The position numbers were made by a program, and so were the translations under genes. The notes beneath the pieces were generated by a model. The model made no database searches. It was not told where the DNA came from and saw only the letters and a program-made list of their open reading frames with translations. Shown piece after piece: positions 59,617 through 64,000 of a stretch of DNA of 64,000 nt. The stretch is taken from NCBI GenBank assembly GCA_905221605.1, contig CAJNDS010002122.1, forward strand, positions 16,001-80,000, read 5' to 3'. The DNA comes from Symbiodinium natans (lineage: Eukaryota; Sar; Dinophyceae; Suessiales; Symbiodiniaceae). How positions within the stretch are numbered: position 1 is the stretch's first letter; every line of letters begins with the position of its first letter.

Positions 59617-60094
59617 GGGTGTTTTTGTAGGGTTGGAAAGCCCTAAACCCTAAAAACCTAAACCCTCAACCCTAAACCCTAAACCCTCAACCCTAAAACC
59701 CTAAACCCTAAACCCTCCTCCCCTAAAACCCTAAACCCTAAGCCGAGGCTTGGGAACCTCATCACCCAAACCCTGAACTCTGACCCCCCCCCCCCAAAAA
59801 AAAAAACAAAAAAGTCTTAAGGGAGGTTGCGGGAATCTTGGTCGGAAGGGCTTAAGGGTTTAGGGTTCAACTCTTGGCTGGGAGAGTTTTCCCATGGTAG
59901 GGCTTCGAGGGCAGAGTCTTTGGGGGATCTTAACCCTTTTATACCGTCAGGATTGCGGGCTTAGGGTTTCCCAAAGCTCATGAAACTGGTGTTTTGTAAC
60001 CCTAGACCCGAAACTTGAAACCCTACTAAACCCTAAATCCTAAACCCCTAAACCCTGCCGGGCTGAAGTTTGGGGTTTAGGGTTTAGAGTTTGG

Positions 60095-60193
60095 GAGACG
60101 TAGAGACGTAGAGACCTAGAGACCTACAGACCTAGAGACCTAGAGACGTAGAGACGTAGAGACGTAGAGAGGTAGAGACGTCGAGACGTAGAC
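60095..60193. repeat. GTAGAGAC 8-bp minisatellite
   Basis: About twelve units GTAGAGAC / CTAGAGAC with few changes. Confidence 0.85.
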
Positions 60194-60205
60194 AAAGGTA
60201 TGCCC

Positions 60206-60474
60206 CAAATTTGCCGGTCAGGGCTGGCCGGGCGGCGAGATCCGAGCTGTTGCTGATGCGGCTGAAGCTCGCCTGTGGCCATTGGCTTTTGACACAGGTG
60301 ATGAAGTAGGATTTAGGATTTAGGGTTTAGGGTTCAGGGTTCAGGGTCTAGGGTTTAGGGTTTAGGGTTTAGGGTTTAGGGTTTAGGGTTTAGGGTTGTT
60401 ATACCAGCTCAAGTTGCCCATGAACGCCCTGAGCCCATCTTCTATCCGACCTCTGAATCTAGACTCAACAGCAA
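60206..60474 (-). other. Candidate exons
   Basis: Minus strand 60206-60283, after CAATGGCCACAG, reads ASFSRISNSSDLAARPALTG. 60395-60472 reads ESRFRGRIEDGLRAFMGNLS. A TTTAGGG array lies between. Confidence 0.38.
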
Positions 60475-60535
60475 CCTAGGAATAAAAAGGGTATCCGTTT
60501 TTGCTTCAAAGGGGCTGAAAGGGGAACCTAAACAG
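60474..60535. mobile_element. Partial CTAGGAATAAA-family element
   Basis: CTAGGAATAAAAAGGGTATC, then GGGGCTGAAAGGGGAACC; the right half is missing. Confidence 0.5.
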
Positions 60536-60654
60536 CCCACAAGCCCACAAGCACCAAAAGCACTCAACACCGGAACCGGAAACACTGAACCGCTTGCACC
60601 CCAAAACACTAGCACCCGACAACCCCCGACGACTAGACCCCTAAATCCCCTAAA

Positions 60655-60757
60655 CTGAATCCTTGTTGGGTAGTATATTTACAATTATCATTATTATTTC
60701 CTTTTTGGGAGTGTAATAGGACAAAAAGCTTAAAAATTAAAACCAACAAGGACCCAG
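60655..60757. mobile_element. MITE, CTGGGTCCTTGTTGG family, with TAAA duplication
   Basis: CTGAATCCTTGTTGG to CCAACAAGGACCCAG, flanked by TAAA on both sides (60651-60654 and 60758-60761). Again a 4-bp duplication, here in a different inverted-repeat family. Confidence 0.8.
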
Positions 60758-61046
60758 TAAACCCTACTGTGGGTATGCCCGGCTTTCGGGGATTCTGGAT
60801 TCAGGATGGAGGCTTGGTAGAGAAGATAGGGATTATAGGGAACCCTCTAAGGATTGTAGGGCTTGTAGGGCTTGTAAGGAAGTTTGAGGTTTAGAGCTTC
60901 GAGCTTGGAGCTTAGGCTTGGGGATTCCAGGCTTGTTATACTAGAGGCTGCAAAGCTTCAAAGTTGAGGGAACCTCAATCCCTAAACCCTAAACCTCTCT
61001 TACTATATTGATTTAAACCCTATACACCTTCGTGGCTAAGGCCCCC

Positions 61047-61131
61047 CCCCTCCCCTCCCCCGCCCCCCCCCGTCCCCCCCCCCCCCCCCTCGCCCTTCCC
61101 CCCCCCTCCCCCCGCCCCCCCTCCCCCCCTC
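61047..61131 (+). repeat. C-rich low-complexity tract
   Basis: C runs with T and G. Glycine/arginine-rich frames on the minus strand run through it. Confidence 0.75.
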
Positions 61132-61235
61132 CCTGCCCTGGCTCTTCTTCTGGCGGCCCCTCTGCGGGCCGATGAAATGGTTCTTGGGTAGGATGGTCCA
61201 TGACAGAGTGAGGTTGGAGGACAGGGCTTGCTGAT
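61120..61235 (-). CDS. Candidate exon
   Basis: After TTTTTCATCAGCAAG the minus strand reads LSSNLTLSWTILPKNHFIGP then QRGRQKKSQGREG before the C-rich tract. Basic end; unknown family. Another frame over the same bases is also open. Confidence 0.38.
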
Positions 61236-61626
61236 GAAAAACATAAACTGTTTTATTTCTTAATGTTTTGGGATTCTCTGGGTGGGTGGGCTTTTTTCGA
61301 GAGCCCAAACAGCAGCTCTACTGGAGATTGCTCGACCCGGAGCTGCTGAACCCTAAACCCTAAACCCTGAACCCTAAACCCCAAACCCTAATGCAAGTCA
61401 GAGCGACAGACAGGGCAACGGCCGCCGGCTGGGCAGCAGACGCCCGGAGGATTCCTGAAGCTGTTGGTTTACGGGACCCTAAACCCTCAACCCTCAACCC
61501 TAAACCCTCAACCCTAAACCCTAAACCCTAAACCTACAGGGGTTTGGGGGGGGGATGAGCGAAAGTAGCAGAGCTGGGAGGTTGGAAGGTTGGGAGAGGA
61601 CATGGACCGATCCAGGAAACCCCCAA

Positions 61627-61738
61627 ATAGGGTTTAGGGTTTAGGGTTTAGGGTTTAGGGTTTAGGGTTTAGGGTTTAGGGTTTAGGGTTTAGGGTTTAG
61701 GGTTTAGGGTTTAGGGTTTAGGGTTTAGGGTTTAGGGT
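61627..61738 (+). repeat. G-strand telomere-type array
   Basis: About sixteen perfect TTTAGGG units. Confidence 0.92.
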
Positions 61739-61969
61739 CCTAAGCCTGCCCCCCCCCCCCCAAACAACACAAACAAAAACGCCCAAAGTTGAACACGTGA
61801 GAAGCCCCACAGTGCTTGCTGCCTTCGCTGTAAGCCCGAAGGTCTACTGGGTCTGCTTACGGGGGCTGAGGGCTTCGGATTTTACTACCAATTGCTTAAG
61901 AACCACACAAAAATTAAAAGAATGTGGGTTTAGAGTGATGATCTGTAGCCCCCAATAAACTTTCGGCCG

Positions 61970-62300
61970 AGCATCGGATCTCCTCCTCCAGCAGCTCGCA
62001 GTGGAACCTCAGCCCAAAACCCCAAACCCCTTAAGCCCCAAACCCCAATGAGCTTAGGGTTTAGGGTTTAGGGTTTAGGGTTTAGGGTTTAGGGTTTAGG
62101 GTTTCGCAGTTATGCACCCCAAGCCCGGAACTTTAAAAACCTAAACACCCCTCTTTCAAGGGACTCCCGCTCCAGCTCGTGCCTGTGGGATCCTCTTGGT
62201 GGGGACCGCGAATCACTCCCTACCCCTCAGGTTTAGGGTTTAGGGTTCAGGGTTTAGGGTTTAGGGGTTTAGGGTTTAGGTTTTAGGGTTTAGGGTTCAG
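61970..62300. other. Last telomere-type arrays and two coiled-coil-like segments
   Basis: Arrays at 62054-62104 and 62230-62302 are the last in the window. Minus-strand segments at 61962-62020 (FHCELLEEEIRCSAESLL) and 62150-62185 (RHELERESLE) have the same coiled-coil flavour as exons further left. Confidence 0.4.
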
Positions 62301-62609
62301 GGCCATGATCCCAACTGGGCCGAAACCATCCTACTCTGGGGGTGATAGGGTTTGTAGGGTCTGGGGCGCCTGACTTCAGTGGCTATTGACCGCTCCACGC
62401 GCTGTTGGTTGTTTTCTTGTTGCGGGGGTTGGCCCGGTTGATTGGCACGTAATTATGATGTACTTACGCCTCTAAGCACGTGCACAAGAACTAAGTCTTT
62501 TCAAGTCGCCCCCCCCCCCCCCCAATGGACCAACCTCCAACCCCAATGGACCCACATCGACATGTCCAAGGTTCTCGAGACACTGTACCCTGCCATGCTT
62601 TCCCTGTCC

Positions 62610-62745
62610 ACTTCTTTGTGCTTCTTGTGCTTCCTGTGCATATTTTGTGTTTTTGTTCGTGCTTTTTTTGTGCTTTCTGTGTTCGTTTGGGTTTTTTCCA
62701 GTTTTTTTGCACGCACATTTTGCACTTTTTGTGCTTTTTTGTAAT
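62610..62745. repeat. T/G-rich TGTGCTTTTT degenerate repeat
   Basis: Diverged units of TGTGC plus T runs. Lysine-rich minus-strand frames are by-products. Confidence 0.6.
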
Positions 62746-62842
62746 TTCGCAATATGTTTGCAAATATTTGTCCTCTTGAATGTGCTTTTCTAATCCAAAA
62801 ATCCAAAAATCCAAAGTTTCCTGGGAGATTGTCCGGAGAACT

Positions 62843-63298
62843 TTGGATTTTTGGATTTTTGGATTTTTGGACTGTTGGACTTTTGGGTTTTTGGGTTTTT
62901 TGATTTTTGGCTTTTTGGCTTTTTGGCTTTTTGGATTTTGGGATTTTTGGATTTTTGGATTTTGGGGTTTTTGGGTTTTTGGGTTTTTGGGTTTTTGGGT
63001 TTTTGGGTTTTTGGATTTTTGGATTTTTGGATTTTGGGATTTTGGGATTTTGGGATTTTTGGATTTTTGGAATTTTGGATTTTTGGGTTTTTGGATTTTT
63101 GGATTTTTGGATTTTGGGATTTTGGGATTTTGGGATTTTGGGATTTTGGGATTTTGGGATTTTGGGATTTTTGCATTTTTGGAGTTTTGAATTTTTGGAT
63201 TTTTGGATTTTTGGATTGTTGGATTTTTGGGTTTTTGGGTTTTTTGGGTTTTTTGGGTTTTTGGATTTTTGGATTTTGGGATTTTGGGCTTTCTTTGC
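62843..63298 (+). repeat. GGATTTTTGG array
   Basis: About fifty-five units of 8-9 bp, GGATTTTT / GGGATTTT / GGGTTTTT, grouped by variant. All long phenylalanine/glycine or lysine/asparagine frames here are translations of the array. Confidence 0.92.
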
Positions 63299-64000
63299 TT
63301 TTGGGATGCTTATATAGCTGCCACTACTCTATACCCGTGCAGGCGCTCTGGCACCCTTTCACTTTCGCGGTGCGGTCCTCTGGTCGCAGGATCTGCATGC
63401 AAAATTTGGAGGTCGGTGAGTTTCTGCTTTGCAGCAAGACTGAACGATGAGTGGCGCGCCTTCTCAACCCTACTTATCAAACAAAGCGCGCAGCATTCTC
63501 TCCGTGACTGTCCACATTTTCTGGTTCTTGTACCAGTACGTGAACTGCGCTACCCGGAATGGACACTGCACTTCACCAGGGGAAGTCTTAGAGTGGACAG
63601 TTCACTATGTATTGGACCCAAGCCCTATTACTGTCTTGAATTCTTCTGTTCAACCTCTTGTTGGCTTTTCGAGTAGGATATTTTCAAAACCTTATTGGCT
63701 TTTCGAACAGGCTACTTAGGATTTTATTGATACAGTTTTCAATCGAGCAGTTAAGACGTTAATGAGATTCGAGCAGGCTTTACTGAAATAATCACATGGC
63801 AGCAATGCAATATTACGAGCTTGAATTAAAGGCTCAGAAAAACTAAATCGTTATCGCAAAGTAATGTTGTTCATGAGATATAGACTTTTTTAACAGCAGG
63901 TACTGTGACCCCAGAATGGTTCTTATTGAAAAAAAGGATATTTCAGCTTCTTTCACATGCGCAAAATTCGATATTTGCACATATAGGCCTTCTCTGTTAA
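63299..64000 (+). other. Distal 700 bp without telomere-type repeats
   Basis: Unique DNA of balanced composition. On the plus strand 63447-63719 opens with ATG for 90 codons (FWFLYQYVNCATRNGHCTSP), and another frame is open for about 120 codons to 63676; both cannot be coding. TTGGCTTTTCGA(G/A) occurs at 63661 and 63696. After 63720 no frame of note. Could be the start of ordinary chromosome sequence. Confidence 0.3.

Noticed and set aside
1..62300. Repeat-spacer-repeat layout resembling a CRISPR array
   Set aside because: The repeats are 7-bp telomere units of variable number in both orientations, the spacers vary widely in length, and the gene structure is eukaryotic.
62780..63450. Several 100-200 codon frames rich in phenylalanine, glycine and tryptophan, or lysine and asparagine
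   Set aside because: They translate the 8-9 bp GGATTTTTGG array in different frames.
1..64000. tRNA, rRNA, spliced-leader or snRNA genes
   Set aside because: No cloverleaf motifs, rRNA core sequence or recognisable spliced-leader sequence were seen by eye; a covariance-model search would be needed to exclude them.

Overview
The window looks like nuclear DNA of a dinoflagellate, probably of the Symbiodiniaceae/Polarella (Suessiales) kind. This is inferred from three things together: TTTAGGG telomere-type repeats, introns with GT, GC and GA donors, and introns made of short transposons (introners). It starts with a C-strand (CCCTAAA) array at base 1, as a true left chromosome end would. Telomere-like arrays in both orientations, many of them degenerate, then recur every few hundred bases up to about 62.3 kb. 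No rRNA, tRNA, CRISPR array, prokaryotic gene or transposase was seen.

The DNA between the arrays is not plain subtelomeric filler. On the minus strand at 20035-22717 I could rebuild a complete nine-exon coding sequence (372 codons plus stop) for an ankyrin-repeat protein. Every junction keeps frame. Its eight coding introns, and a ninth in the 5' leader, are all short inverted-repeat elements, and most sit between 4-bp direct repeats. The element supplies the 3' AG and the first target-site copy supplies the GT/GC/GA donor. Four of the nine carry telomere-like arrays inside them. So at least here the telomere-like DNA is intron filling.

At least five element families share CT(A/T)GG-like ends: CTTGGTTGCTGAG, CTTGGTAGCCCAGT, CTAGGATGGCCC, CTTGGGGACGAAAT and CTTGGTCATAG. 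Further families are CTAGGAATAAA, CTGGGTCCTTGTTGG, CTACYAGTTACTTAAG and the palindromic TTGGGATGTTCCCC. They are scattered through the window, sometimes nested in each other, and often hold telomere-like arrays.

Elsewhere the 50-250 bp spacers between arrays carry short exon-like open frames, nearly all read on the minus strand, towards the left end. Most are too short to prove one by one, because GC-rich DNA often leaves several frames open. The better ones have long frames, good splice sites or a paralogue, for example the tandemly duplicated coiled-coil exons at 45.96-47.93 kb. The apparent single direction of transcription fits dinoflagellate gene arrays.

Other content: an AT-rich island with a 50-codon frame (8.30-8.66 kb); a non-LTR reverse-transcriptase motif (52.0 kb, plus strand); minisatellites at 40.7, 41.5, 60.1 and 62.8-63.3 kb; long C/G homopolymers; and a final 700 bp (63.3-64.0 kb) without telomere-like repeats.
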